Source: Hydrocarboniphaga sp965279055 (lineage in GTDB: Bacteria; Pseudomonadota; Gammaproteobacteria; Nevskiales; Nevskiaceae). From it: a DNA stretch of 64,000 nucleotides. Shown here piece by piece: positions 1 to 7,366 of this stretch. How positions within the stretch are numbered: the first letter of the stretch is position 1; each line of letters begins with the position of its first letter. Under the pieces are notes generated by a model. That model was not told where the DNA came from. It did not search any database and saw only the letters and a program-made list of their open reading frames with translations. Both the position numbers and the translations under genes were made by a program. Location of the stretch: the NCBI RefSeq assembly GCF_965279055.1, contig NZ_OZ257125.1:2728001-2792000 (forward strand). The letters are read 5' to 3'.

Positions 1-330
1 GCAAGGATCCTGATGGATATGGAAGCCCAGGACGTTGAGCACGACGCCGGCAGTCCAACCGATCTGCGTCGGCTTCTGGCAGCAAACCTCCTCGACGGCC
101 GGATCGTCGTACGCGCGGACAATCGCCTTGAACACGGGCTGATCGTAAAAGCTGAACTTGCCTTGCTTAAAGCCGCCCGCGACCTCGCGGTATGTCTCCG
201 ACCACTCGACGCAGGTCAGCCGCTCGGCAGGCGCGAAGAGCAGGCGCGTCTGCTGCCAGGCGCTACGCGCAAGGTCGCTGAGCTGCAAGAGCAGCGCCGT
301 AAGCGCCGGCAGCACAAAGAAGTCACCCAT
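1..330 (-). CDS. Phage terminase large subunit, N-terminal part (cut by window edge)
   Basis: The first 110 codons of a terminase large subunit of the lambda gpA type, the ATPase/nuclease that packages phage DNA into proheads. The frame is open from an ATG at 330 to the window edge. It has the TCVEWSETYR segment, an FYDQPVF segment and then the Walker-A-like stretch QKPTQIGWTAG (about residues 87-97), which is how gpA-family proteins begin. The start overlaps the end of the small-subunit gene by 8 bp, as expected for coupled terminase genes. The nuclease half lies outside the window. Family call rests on motif order and context, not on an alignment. Confidence 0.8.
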   Translation of the reverse strand, partial: MGDFFVLPALTALLLQLSDLARSAWQQTRLLFAPAERLTCVEWSETYREVAGGFKQGKFSFYDQPVFKAIVRAYDDPAVEEVCCQKPTQIGWTAGVVLNVLGFHIHQDPC

Positions 331-1075
331 TGCCTGCACCCTGAATCGGCTTGTTGGCGAGCCGCTCCAGCAGCTCGTTGCCGACACGCTGGCCCGCAGC
401 CAATCGCTCGTTGTAGGTCGCGCCGTCGGAGATTCGCGACGCGATCAACGGCCCGAGCTGCTCTAGGGCTGCGCGCACCAGCATCACGATCGCCTCGACG
501 GCGCGGCGCAGATCGGCCACCGGCACCAGCTTACCCTCGGCAACCAGACGCTCAGTGCGCGCTGCTAGTGCCTGCTCCGTCGCGCGCCAGTCCTGCGGCG
601 CGACGCGGTCCATGATGATGTTGAGCAGCATCTCCACGTCGGTGCAGCCTTCAATCTCCGTCGGCGTCATTCGCTCCGGTTTCGCCGGCGAAACTCGCGT
701 CGCCGGCTCGGCTGCAGCCGGTTGATCGAACAGCGACTGCGGCTCCGCGTCGCCCTGCGCGTTTTGGGTGTCGGCTCCGCCGGGTGGTCGCGCGCGAATT
801 TTCAAGGCCTGGTCTACGCGATCCACCAGGCTGACGCCGTCAGCCGGAACGAAGCCCTTGGCGAGCTCGCGCTGGCCACGAAGCCGCAGCCAGGCCAACA
901 CGTCCTCGATCTGATACCGATGCGGCGCGCCGTTGAGGGCCGGCTGCGCGATCGGGCAAGGCGGCTCCTCAGCGATCCACTTGCGGACCGCCTCCGGTCC
1001 CCAGCTGCCAACCTGCAGACGGGCCAGTTCGCCCACCAATTCACGGCCTGTGAGGAGGTTTCCGGCCACGTTCAC
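323..1075 (-). CDS. Phage terminase small subunit (Nu1-like)
   Basis: A 250-residue protein starting at GTG with a GGGGGC sequence just upstream. The N-terminus (about residues 5-70) looks like a winged-helix DNA-binding module of the Nu1/terminase small subunit type: it has the LTGRELVGEL helix, a WGPEAVRKWI segment and a Y-x-I-E-D-V-L-A-W-L ending. The rest is helical and would be the assembly region that contacts the large subunit. Role by family: it recognises the phage packaging site and recruits TerL. The gene is directly followed by terL with an 8-bp overlap, and a repeat-rich gap lies directly upstream. Residues 129-134 (VSPAKP) are encoded by one copy of the element's 16-bp palindrome. 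Confidence 0.75.
   Translation of the reverse strand: MNVAGNLLTGRELVGELARLQVGSWGPEAVRKWIAEEPPCPIAQPALNGAPHRYQIEDVLAWLRLRGQRELAKGFVPADGVSLVDRVDQALKIRARPPGGADTQNAQGDAEPQSLFDQPAAAEPATRVSPAKPERMTPTEIEGCTDVEMLLNIIMDRVAPQDWRATEQALAARTERLVAEGKLVPVADLRRAVEAIVMLVRAALEQLGPLIASRISDGATYNERLAAGQRVGNELLERLANKPIQGAGNG
679..694. repeat. 16-bp palindrome GTTTCGCCGGCGAAAC, copy 1
   Basis: A perfect 16-bp palindrome inside the terminase small subunit gene, where it encodes VSPAK. Identical copies lie at 7967 and 13202, and a one-mismatch copy at 7611. I did not notice this 16-mer in the 49 kb of host DNA to the right. Confidence 0.85.
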
Positions 1076-1505
1076 GCCCCCATTCGGTGCATCACAGCCC
1101 GACCCTGTGAACCAGTCCTGTGAATTTCACGGGTAGGAAAAAAAGGGGGCTCTTCGTACCCGTATCCCGAAACCGCTGGGAAGGACCCGTTGAGGAGGGG
1201 GGAGGGGGTGCCCCCTGCCCGGCCCCTGCGTTTTGCCCGACCGTCACCACCTCCGAGGTGGTGACGGCAGGTGGTCACGGCTGGAAACGCTGCTGCAACA
1301 GGGCTTGTCACCACTGTCACCACCGTCACCACCTCATCACCCCCATACACACACACACGCGGGCGGGTGCGTGTGTGCACGCCCGCCCGCCTCACGTGTG
1401 CATGCGCATGCGAGGGAGGTGGTGACGGTGGTGACAATGCCCGTCCTAGCGGCGTTTTGAGGTGATGACAAGGTGGTGACAACGTGGTGACAGAGGTGGT
1501 GACAT
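1076..1505. repeat. Gene-free gap with inverted clusters of GTGGTGAC repeats and an alternating CA/GC core
   Basis: 430 bp between the primase-helicase and terS hold at least nine copies of an 8-mer plus degenerate copies. GTCACCAC is at 1243, 1307, 1316 and 1325. The inverse GTGGTGAC is at 1258, 1419, 1428, 1473, 1484 and 1496, with a variant at 1462. The 1243 and 1258 copies form a near-perfect hairpin (1243-1253/1255-1265). Spacing is 9 bp in two clusters and 11-12 bp in the third. Between the left and right clusters lies an alternating purine-pyrimidine stretch (about 1342-1410) rich in CACACA and GTGTGC. Two CCTGTGAA copies 14 bp apart (1104 and 1117) lie next to terS. This could be a replication origin, a cosB-type packaging site or an operator; the sequence alone does not decide. 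Confidence 0.75.
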
Positions 1506-3731
1506 TCATTCGGCTGCCTCCTCCGTATCGGCACCGGCTGGGCGCGTGTACTGCCAGATACGCGTGCCGCCGATGCGCTTGAGCGCGCGCTGCCACTTGA
1601 GCCGGCGCATGAGAATGCCGATGCGCGTCTGCTGCGCCTTGTCCTGTTTCTTGTGCTCGACATCGAACGCCCAGAACAGGATCTGGCTGGCCGTCGTCAC
1701 GTCGACCTTGGCCGGCTTGCCTCCCTTGTAGCGCGCAGGCTTGTCCTTGCCCTGCAGCCATAGGTAGAGCTTCTCTGCCCAGATATCCTCCGTGTACCGG
1801 GCCTCCTGCTCCTCGGCTGCGCCAGGCGGCAACTTCCACCAGCTCTCGCCCTGGTCATAGCGGTACACGGCCTCTGCCCATAGCTGGTCGCGCACCTTGC
1901 GTACGCCGGCAATGTCAATGATCGTGTCGACCCAGATCGGCATGTAGCGCCGGCCGCCGGTCTCGTCGCGGTTCCACTCCATGTTGTTGACGGTGCCGGC
2001 GAACACGCACTCGCGTGGGAAGTCCTCCGCGTTGCGCCCATAGGGCGAGCGAAAGCGGTCTATGCGCGCCGATACCGCGCGCTTGATATGCGACGACTCC
2101 GACTTGGCAAAGCTGCTGAGCTCGCCGATCTCGACGATCCAGCGGCCCTGAATGATCACGTAGAAGTCTTTGTCGCTGGGCGAGGTGCCCAAGTCCGCGA
2201 ACCAGGCATCGCTGCACAGCGCGTTGAGCAGCGACGACTTGTGCGTGCCCTGCTCGCCTTCGAGAACCAGCATTAAGTCAGCCTTGCATCCCGGCTGGCG
2301 CACGCGAGCCACTGCGCTGATGAAGAAATTGAGCGCAAAGCATGCAGTGACATCGTCGCGCGCGCTCTTGCAGAAATCCGGAAAAAACTCCGCGATGCGC
2401 TCGATACCATCCCACTCCAGGCTGTCGAGATACTCACGCACCGGATGGAATTTGCTGCGTCGTGCGAGCGCAATACACGCCTCGCGCGCAATCATCGTCG
2501 GGATCGCCGCACCGTAGGTATTACGACGGCCGAACCACGCCGCAATCTCGATCTCGTCCGCATCGCTCAGCTCGCCGGCCTCCGCGCCATAAGGCGCATT
2601 GCGACGCTTGACCACTCGTTTCGAGAATTCGTCCAGGGCGAACAGGCCTTTCCACTCCGGATGGTTCTCGAGCACCAGCATGACGTTGTACGGCATGACC
2701 TTGAGGCCCTTGTCGCCCCAGACCAGCTGCCGCGCCCACGGCGCATCGTCCGAGCCTGCAGACGCGGCCTGCACCAACGGCGTCCACGCCGCCAGCATCT
2801 GCTGCCGCACGGCTTCAATGCCCTGTTCAGCGTGCAGATCGTTAAAGTCGGTGCGGCCGCCTGGTTCCTTGAACGACGGCAGCACAGCCTTGGCGCTGAA
2901 CCGCTTAGCGCATTCGGTGGCGACGCGTCGGCCGGCGTTTTCTTTCTTTTCGTGATCCTCGTCGCCGGCGAAGATGAAACGCGCCGACGGATACACAACG
3001 CGCAGCGCCTTGGCCACCGTAGCCACGTTGCCGCCGTCAAAGCACACGACCACCGGCCAGCCCGTTGCCTCATGGATCGAGGCGCCCGTCGCGTAGCCCT
3101 CCGCGAACACCAGCGGGTGCTCGTCGGTCACCTCGCCGATCAGGTGATAAGAGCCTTTTTTGCCAGGGCCAGTGAGGAATTTCTTGCCGCCATCGGCGCT
3201 GATGAACTGCAGCTGCGTCATCAAGCCTGCAGCGTTGCGGAGCGGAATCACCACCGTGCCATCGCGGCCCGCGCGCAGGCCATAAGCGCGCACGCCCTTA
3301 CGCTTGAGATACTCAGTCGTTATCAGGCCGGGCAGCTTGTCCCAGATGCCTTTCGCGCGCTGCTGGACACCGACCAGCAATTCCACCTCGGCGAGCTCGG
3401 CCTGGCGCGACAGCTCCTGCTGCCGTTCCTTGACCAGCTTGCGGGCCGAGTCGTCGAGCTTCGCACCGCGTAGCTTCAGACGCTGCGCATTGCGCTCTGA
3501 CGTGCCCTGCCAGATGCCATAGCTGCCGACAACGATCGTACGGCCGTCGTTGAGCCGGATCTCATGGCAGATGTACCAGCCGGCCCTCTTGCCCTTTTTT
3601 TGGCCCTCCACGTCGACGCGATGCGCCTTGCCGTTCTTGGGCGGGCCGAAGTCGATCCGGTCGATCAGCAGGCCAAAGGCCTGCATCTCGCGCAGCGCAT
3701 CGTTGACGGGGTCTAAGCTCTCGTCAGTCAA
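1506..3731 (-). CDS. Phage primase-helicase: Toprim domain plus VapE-type ATPase
   Basis: A 741-residue replication protein. A Toprim-like core is visible at about residues 205-260 (VFAEGYATG, then FAGDEDH with the metal-binding acidic residues). The C-terminal half is a VapE/virulence-associated-E type P-loop ATPase: Walker A GEQGTHKSS near residue 495, followed by FADLGT, a W-x-V-E-I-G-E-L segment and FAGTVNN. Proteins of this build prime and unwind phage DNA. The start is TTG at 3731, chosen because it overlaps the upstream stop codon as TTGA, the coupling used throughout this operon. It is the last gene before the repeat-rich gap that precedes terS. The exact primase chemistry is inferred from domain order. 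Confidence 0.8.
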   Translation of the reverse strand: MTDESLDPVNDALREMQAFGLLIDRIDFGPPKNGKAHRVDVEGQKKGKRAGWYICHEIRLNDGRTIVVGSYGIWQGTSERNAQRLKLRGAKLDDSARKLVKERQQELSRQAELAEVELLVGVQQRAKGIWDKLPGLITTEYLKRKGVRAYGLRAGRDGTVVIPLRNAAGLMTQLQFISADGGKKFLTGPGKKGSYHLIGEVTDEHPLVFAEGYATGASIHEATGWPVVVCFDGGNVATVAKALRVVYPSARFIFAGDEDHEKKENAGRRVATECAKRFSAKAVLPSFKEPGGRTDFNDLHAEQGIEAVRQQMLAAWTPLVQAASAGSDDAPWARQLVWGDKGLKVMPYNVMLVLENHPEWKGLFALDEFSKRVVKRRNAPYGAEAGELSDADEIEIAAWFGRRNTYGAAIPTMIAREACIALARRSKFHPVREYLDSLEWDGIERIAEFFPDFCKSARDDVTACFALNFFISAVARVRQPGCKADLMLVLEGEQGTHKSSLLNALCSDAWFADLGTSPSDKDFYVIIQGRWIVEIGELSSFAKSESSHIKRAVSARIDRFRSPYGRNAEDFPRECVFAGTVNNMEWNRDETGGRRYMPIWVDTIIDIAGVRKVRDQLWAEAVYRYDQGESWWKLPPGAAEEQEARYTEDIWAEKLYLWLQGKDKPARYKGGKPAKVDVTTASQILFWAFDVEHKKQDKAQQTRIGILMRRLKWQRALKRIGGTRIWQYTRPAGADTEEAAE

Positions 3732-4180
3732 AACGGATCGTCCTCATGCGCGAGCTCCAGCTCCGGCTGGGCGTCGGCCATTTTTTGTCGCTGGATCGTC
3801 GCCCAGACCACCGAGCGCAGCTCGCGCGCAAACTCCGGTGTATAGGCGGCAGAAATAGTGGCGAGCAGCGTGGCGCGATCGACATCGCTATCCAGCGCAA
3901 CGCAGCGACGCTCAAGCTCTGCGATGCGATCCTCGACCAGGCCGCGCAGCTTGTCGGCGAGTTCCTTGCCGACCTTGCGGCCGATGCCTTGCAAGCGCTC
4001 GTTACGCACGCCCCAATCGCCATGGCACACCATTGCGTGGATGCGGCACTCCAGCCGCTCGGCACAGTAAACGTCGAGAAACGCGGCGCGATCCTGCGGC
4101 GTTTTCCACTGGATAAGGCCGCTCGGCAGCGGTGTTCCACGTGGGACGACTTCACCGGGTTGCAGTTGCAAGATCGTCAT
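3728..4180 (-). CDS. Phage hypothetical protein, 150 aa
   Basis: I do not recognise this family. The protein is soluble and mostly helical, with a central charged helix (about residues 60-95) that could be a coiled coil, and an acidic C-terminus ending EDDPF. The ATG at 4180 overlaps the upstream stop as ATGA, and its own stop overlaps the primase-helicase start by 4 bp, so it is translated as part of the leftward early operon. Position directly before the primase-helicase suggests a replication accessory role, but nothing in the sequence shows that. Confidence 0.7.
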   Translation of the reverse strand: MTILQLQPGEVVPRGTPLPSGLIQWKTPQDRAAFLDVYCAERLECRIHAMVCHGDWGVRNERLQGIGRKVGKELADKLRGLVEDRIAELERRCVALDSDVDRATLLATISAAYTPEFARELRSVVWATIQRQKMADAQPELELAHEDDPF

Positions 4181-4407
4181 TTGCGCATCGCCTCGGCGCG
4201 CCTTTCCAGCGCGTCGGCGTCGTCGGCAAGATGCCGCGCGGCCTCGATTGCGTGCCACGCCTGCGCATACTCGCCACGATCCTTGAACCTGATCGCCTCG
4301 CGCAGGCATTCGCGCGCGTGCATGCGCGCGATGTCGGCATTCGTCATCGCCCAGGCCGCCGCAAAGCTGCGACAGACGCGCCGCAGGATCTGGCAGAGCG
4401 TCACCAT
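4177..4407 (-). CDS. Phage hypothetical protein, 76 aa
   Basis: A small unrecognised protein. The longer start, ATG at 4407, overlaps the stop of the zinc-finger gene upstream by 7 bp. A second in-frame ATG at 4347 would give a 56-residue product starting MTNADIARM. The C-terminal part is an amphipathic two-helix region rich in Ala, Glu and Arg. The stop overlaps the next gene as ATGA. The overlap chain supports that it is real; the start is uncertain. Confidence 0.55.
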   Translation of the reverse strand: MVTLCQILRRVCRSFAAAWAMTNADIARMHARECLREAIRFKDRGEYAQAWHAIEAARHLADDADALERRAEAMRK

Positions 4408-4628
4408 CTGCTGCGCCTCACGCTAGCGCCGTCGAGCATGCGCTGGCAGCGAATGCACGTGCCGCAGCCCGGCATTGCCTTACGCCGCCGCGGGTCGATC
4501 TCTTCGCCACACGCGCAAACCGTGCGCGCTGACGCCGGCACCGGCCGCGTGGCACGCTCGATCAGGAACTGCTGCAGCGCTTCGTGCTCGGCGACCTGCT
4601 GATCGAGCGCTACGTCCTCGCGGCTCAT
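4401..4628 (-). CDS. TraR/DksA-type zinc-finger protein
   Basis: A 75-residue protein with the C4 zinc finger of the TraR/DksA family: C-x-C-G-x-x-I-x-x-x-R-R, then a Pro-Gly and C-x-x-C (about residues 38-61). An acidic N-terminal helix precedes the finger. Family members bind the RNA polymerase secondary channel and alter initiation; short phage and plasmid versions can act without ppGpp. In the leftward early operon it could redirect host transcription during phage growth. The acidic residues at the tip of the DksA coiled coil are absent in such short proteins, so it is called TraR-like. Confidence 0.75.
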   Translation of the reverse strand: MSREDVALDQQVAEHEALQQFLIERATRPVPASARTVCACGEEIDPRRRKAMPGCGTCIRCQRMLDGASVRRSRW

Positions 4629-4801
4629 GCGTAGCGCTGCGCCTTGAGCGCACGACGGCGATACGCCACCGCGATTCGCTCCAGCCGCTTGCGATCACGC
4701 GCCAGGCGCGCCGCGTCCGCATCGACGCGACGGCTCGCTGTGTCGAGTGCGTGCGCGAGCGCCCACGCGATGGCGCTATGCCACCGCCGACCGATATCCA
4801 T
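4625..4801 (-). CDS. Phage hypothetical protein, 58 aa, basic
   Basis: A small, very Arg/Ala-rich, helical protein of unknown function. ATG at 4801 is taken as the start; a TTG at 4807 would add two residues and overlap the upstream stop. The stop overlaps the TraR-like gene as ATGA. Basic composition would suit nucleic-acid binding, but there is no recognisable motif. Confidence 0.5.
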   Translation of the reverse strand: MDIGRRWHSAIAWALAHALDTASRRVDADAARLARDRKRLERIAVAYRRRALKAQRYA

Positions 4802-4803
4802 GA

Positions 4804-5400
4804 TCAACTCCCCCGCTCTGCGGCTTTGCCTGCGCTATCCAGCGCGGCCAGCTCTTCGATCATTCGGGCCCGGAGTCCTTCCGCGGCCGCTATGTGTTGC
4901 GTGATGACTTCGATGGCGCCGGGCAGATGCCGCTCGTCCTTTTCGTTGATCACATGGTCGGCAAGCACCGGCACCACCGCCTCGATCGAGCTGGCGAACG
5001 AGCGGCTTAACGCGGCCCACAGGCCCGGATCCGAATTGGGCGCCGACGACGGCAGTTGCACGTCGAGCAAGTCATAGCGGCGCGCGAGATCGCGCCGGCA
5101 GCCGATGTAGTAGCGGCCAGGGAGCTCCATGACCCACGACTCCTCGAGCTCCGACCAGAGGTGCGAGCTCGCGCCTGGCTTGACCATGCGCTCCAGGCGC
5201 GTACCGTTGACCTTGGCCACGGCGAACACCTCGCCAACGGTCTTGAACTCGATACGCCTGGCAGGCTTAGGAGTGCGCGCGTAATAGCGCGCGATCACAT
5301 TGGTGGCGAACACCGGCCAGGTGATGCGCGTCTCCTGCATCATCAGGATCGTCCAGCGCGCGATCGTCTCCGGCCGCGTTTCCTGATCCAAACTCCTCAT
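4804..5400 (-). CDS. Phage hypothetical protein, 198 aa
   Basis: An unrecognised protein. It starts at ATG 5400, about 30 nt after a strong terminator-like hairpin, and is the first gene of the distal part of the leftward early operon. The N-terminal half contains the basic segment YYARTPKPARRIEF followed by alternating strands; the C-terminal third is helical and acidic. No catalytic motif is visible. Upstream in-frame codons (5401-5481) are rejected because they run through the terminator and have poor coding character. Confidence 0.65.
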   Translation of the reverse strand: MRSLDQETRPETIARWTILMMQETRITWPVFATNVIARYYARTPKPARRIEFKTVGEVFAVAKVNGTRLERMVKPGASSHLWSELEESWVMELPGRYYIGCRRDLARRYDLLDVQLPSSAPNSDPGLWAALSRSFASSIEAVVPVLADHVINEKDERHLPGAIEVITQHIAAAEGLRARMIEELAALDSAGKAAERGS

Positions 5401-5430
5401 ACCGCCACCGCGTGCCGCTGCGTAGGCTGC

Positions 5431-5477
5431 AAAAAAGAAAGGCGGCGCCGCACAGGGGGGAGAACGTCGGCGCCGCC
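5431..5477 (-). terminator. Rho-independent terminator between cro and the distal early genes
   Basis: On the minus strand a 10-bp GC stem (GGCGGCGCCG / CGGCGCCGCC, arms 5468-5477 and 5441-5450) is followed by TTTCTTTTTT. It lies between the Cro-like gene and the distal early genes, the place taken by tR1 in lambda. Confidence 0.7.
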
Positions 5478-5610
5478 CCAATAGGCTGCAGCTACAGGGA
5501 GCGGGGAATGCACATCACCAGATGCATTGCGGTGATCGGGCCGGGGCCGAACGAAGTCCGGTTGACCGTGCTTGATCGTAGCCAGGTGCGCGGTGCAAAA
5601 AAGGGAGCCA

Positions 5611-5669
5611 GTCTCCGGTTTGGTACGCTGGCCGTCGCCAAACGAACCAACGCACACCAAACCGGAGAC
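5611..5669 (+). promoter_or_regulatory. 14-bp inverted repeat covering the ribosome binding site of the next gene
   Basis: GTCTCCGGTTTGGT (5611-5624) and its exact reverse complement (5656-5669) flank a 31-base spacer. The right arm contains GGAG, the likely ribosome binding site for the ATG at 5674. In RNA this hairpin would hide the site; in DNA it could be a protein-binding palindrome. Confidence 0.55.
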
Positions 5670-5673
5670 CAGC

Positions 5674-5919
5674 ATGGAAAAACTGCAGATAGAAGCGGAG
5701 CTCATGCTCCTGAAGGACGTCACAGCACGCCTCCTGGCGAACCTGAGCGTCACCGAGAACCGCCCGCTGGACCACATCCACCACGGGTTGCTAGTTCACT
5801 ACCTCGGGCCGCTCGCAAAACAGCCCGAAAGCGCAGCGAGGACCGCGGTAGAGCAGGCTTTCGTTGCCGCCGCGAAGGACCTGATAGAGCGGGCGAAACA
5901 CTGGCTGCCAGAAGGCTGA
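5674..5919 (+). CDS. Phage small helical protein, 81 aa
   Basis: A small protein of unknown function, read rightward although its neighbours read leftward. ATG at 5674 has GGAG seven bases upstream, and that site lies in the right arm of a 14-bp inverted repeat. The product is predicted to be helical: an amphipathic N-terminal part with the segment ELMLLKDVTARLL, a His-rich turn (HIHHG) near residue 35, and a helical C-terminus ending WLPEG. No family recognised. Its position next to the immunity region suggests a gene that may be expressed from the prophage. Confidence 0.6.
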   Translation: MEKLQIEAELMLLKDVTARLLANLSVTENRPLDHIHHGLLVHYLGPLAKQPESAARTAVEQAFVAAAKDLIERAKHWLPEG

Positions 5920-6133
5920 ACGCGGTCTCCGAAAGGCGCCACGCAGCAGGGCGCGCATCGCGCAACAAGCCGAGAAGGCGGCCGACCTCGGCCGGGTCAC
6001 AGCCGCGACCGTCAACAGTCTCGCGTCCGTCCTCATCTATCCACACCTTGATCGGCGGGGCCATGCCGCCGACCTGCTCCAGCCAGTTCGCCTGGACAAC
6101 CTCTGCGGGATCGGGGTCGCGCACGTCAGGCAC
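5750..6133 (-). CDS. Possible small protein in the position of lambda cII (uncertain)
   Basis: An open frame of 127 codons whose GTG at 6133 overlaps the stop of the Cro-like gene by 8 bp. The first 65 residues look coding (segment IKVWIDEDGRETV). The last 55 lie opposite the plus-strand gene at 5674-5919 and are Arg/Ser/Pro-rich, as antisense frames often are. It has no helix-turn-helix I can see, so a CII function is only suggested by position. Either this frame or the plus gene may be spurious over the 170-bp overlap. Confidence 0.3.
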   Translation of the reverse strand: MPDVRDPDPAEVVQANWLEQVGGMAPPIKVWIDEDGRETVDGRGCDPAEVGRLLGLLRDARPAAWRLSETAFSLLAASVSPALSGPSRRQRKPALPRSSLRFRAVLRAARGSELATRGGCGPAGGSR

Positions 6134-6389
6134 CCGCCTGCTGCGGTTCCTGGCTTTGGAAATCTTCCACAGAGAAAACGTCAGCCGGAGCCGACCCAAA
6201 CACATCTGGCCGCAGGGCATATCGAGTGACCGCGCCCTGAGTCGCGGCCTCGATCGCCCTACACCGCTCGGCCGGCACTTGCTTACGGAGGCGCCAATTG
6301 GTCACGGCAGATGGGGCTACGTCGAGGTAGCGAGCCAAGGCAGCGGCACCGCCGGCGGCGTTGATGGCTTTGTCGAGTGGGCTATCCAT
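6126..6389 (-). CDS. Cro/YdaS-like phage regulator
   Basis: An 87-residue DNA-binding protein. Residues 1-60 form a Cro/YdaS-type helix-turn-helix: DKAINAAGG, ALARYLDVAPSAVTNW as the two helices, then the VPAERCRAIE helix typical of this family. The C-terminal 25 residues are acidic and probably disordered. It is divergent from the CI-like repressor, with three 13-bp operators in between. By family and position it should repress the lysogenic side and be the first gene of the leftward early operon. Confidence 0.8.
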   Translation of the reverse strand: MDSPLDKAINAAGGAAALARYLDVAPSAVTNWRLRKQVPAERCRAIEAATQGAVTRYALRPDVFGSAPADVFSVEDFQSQEPQQAGA

Positions 6390-6401
6390 TCGGCAAAAAC
6401 T

Positions 6402-6460
6402 ACACGAAACGTGGTTATCTAGCAACACGCAACGTGCGAGACGTTCAACACACTGCGTGC
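6402..6460. promoter_or_regulatory. Triple operator between cro and the repressor
   Basis: Three 13-bp sites begin exactly 23 bp apart: ACACGAAACGTGG (6402), ACACGCAACGTGC (6425) and ACACACTGCGTGC (6448). All fit ACACR-N3-CGTGN, and two more sites of the same type flank the other side of the repressor gene. The regular spacing on one DNA face resembles a lambda operator. Exact promoter boxes here are not clear. Confidence 0.8.
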
Positions 6461-6472
6461 AATCATCGTCGT

Positions 6473-7339
6473 ATGACCTTAGGTGAGCGCATTCGCAAAG
6501 CCCGGAAACTCCGCGGGCTTTCCCAAGAAGCCCTGGCAGCCTCATGCGGCTGGAATTCGGCCAGCCGAATTGGCAACTATGAACAGGGCACGCGGGAACC
6601 GATGCTGGCCGACATTAAGGCGATCGGTGGCGCGCTTTGGGTTGCTGAGAGCTGGCTGATGACGGGCAGCCTCACACCGATCTCCGGCGGCGCCTATCGC
6701 GTCGAGAACGACGTGCTGTTGGTCGAGGACTACCCCACCAACCATCTCAAGTCGGCCCTGATCTCGCCGTGGGCAGGATCTGGCGATTCCGTTGTATCAG
6801 GGGCCGAAGACGTCGACGAGCCCGGCCAGTACGAGGGCGAACTAAGCGTCGGCGAACAGCGAGCGCTGAGCTCGGGAAAACAGCTGAGAGGCGACGTATT
6901 GCTCCTCCCCCAGATAAGCGCACAAGCATCGATGGGCTACGGCGCTGCAATACAAGAGCACATCGACGTCGTTCGATTAATGCGAGTCAGCTGGGCCGAG
7001 CTGCGCCGGCAGGTTCGCGGGCCGATCTCTTCGCCTGAAAATCTGCGAATCCTGACCGCCTATGGCACTTCGATGCGGCCGACGTTTAACGATGGCGATC
7101 CGCTGCTGGTCGATATAGGCGTGGATCTCATCGATCGGGAAGGCGTCTACGTCCTCGAGCGGGGTCAGGAGCTCTACGTCAAACGCATGCAGCGAATGAT
7201 CACAGACGGTTCGCTGCTGATGATCTCGGACAACAAGGAAGAGCACCCCTACCCGGAGAAGATCCCGCGCGAGGCAATGGGTCGAGATTTTTTCGTGCGT
7301 GGCCGTGTTCTTTTGGTTTGGAATGCGAAGAATTTGTAA
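6473..7339 (+). CDS. CI-like phage repressor (XRE domain plus S24 peptidase)
   Basis: A 288-residue LexA/CI-type repressor that should keep the phage silent. Residues 1-60 hold an XRE helix-turn-helix (LGERIRKARKLRGLSQEALA). Residues 145-285 are an S24 self-cleaving peptidase with the nucleophile Ser200 in GTSMRPTFNDGD and the general base Lys237 in YVKRM. A long acidic linker joins them. DNA damage would therefore be expected to trigger RecA-stimulated cleavage. ATG 6473 is preceded by no visible ribosome binding site, so the mRNA may be leaderless, as for lambda cI. Operators lie on both sides. Confidence 0.88.
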   Translation: MTLGERIRKARKLRGLSQEALAASCGWNSASRIGNYEQGTREPMLADIKAIGGALWVAESWLMTGSLTPISGGAYRVENDVLLVEDYPTNHLKSALISPWAGSGDSVVSGAEDVDEPGQYEGELSVGEQRALSSGKQLRGDVLLLPQISAQASMGYGAAIQEHIDVVRLMRVSWAELRRQVRGPISSPENLRILTAYGTSMRPTFNDGDPLLVDIGVDLIDREGVYVLERGQELYVKRMQRMITDGSLLMISDNKEEHPYPEKIPREAMGRDFFVRGRVLLVWNAKNL

Positions 7340-7366
7340 GCAGCAAGGGTAGGTAAACCCGGAATC

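Noticed and set aside
1342..1410. CACACACGCGGGCGGGTGCGTGTGTGCACG as a possible CRISPR or Z-DNA signal
   Set aside because: There are no spaced direct repeats of CRISPR size. Alternating purine-pyrimidine DNA may form Z-DNA, but that cannot be judged from sequence; it is reported only as the core of the repeat array.
1072..1839. A 255-codon minus-strand frame across the repeat-rich gap
   Set aside because: It overlaps the 3' end of the primase-helicase in another frame, and its repeated His/Thr/Val residues come from the GTGGTGAC repeats.
4133..4148. TGTTCCACGTGGGACG, close to the chromosomal parS sequence
   Set aside because: About 13 of 16 bases match B. subtilis parS, but it occurs once, lies in a coding stretch and is not an intact palindrome. 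The repeated 16-bp palindrome is a better candidate for a ParB site in this element.
4401..4628. Calling the zinc-finger gene full DksA
   Set aside because: At 75 residues it lacks the DksA coiled coil; only the TraR-size finger and one helix are present.
5412..6422. A 336-codon plus-strand frame through the immunity region
   Set aside because: It crosses the terminator, the ribosome site of the gene at 5674 and the Cro-like gene, and its product is Arg/Ser/Pro-rich without any family resemblance.
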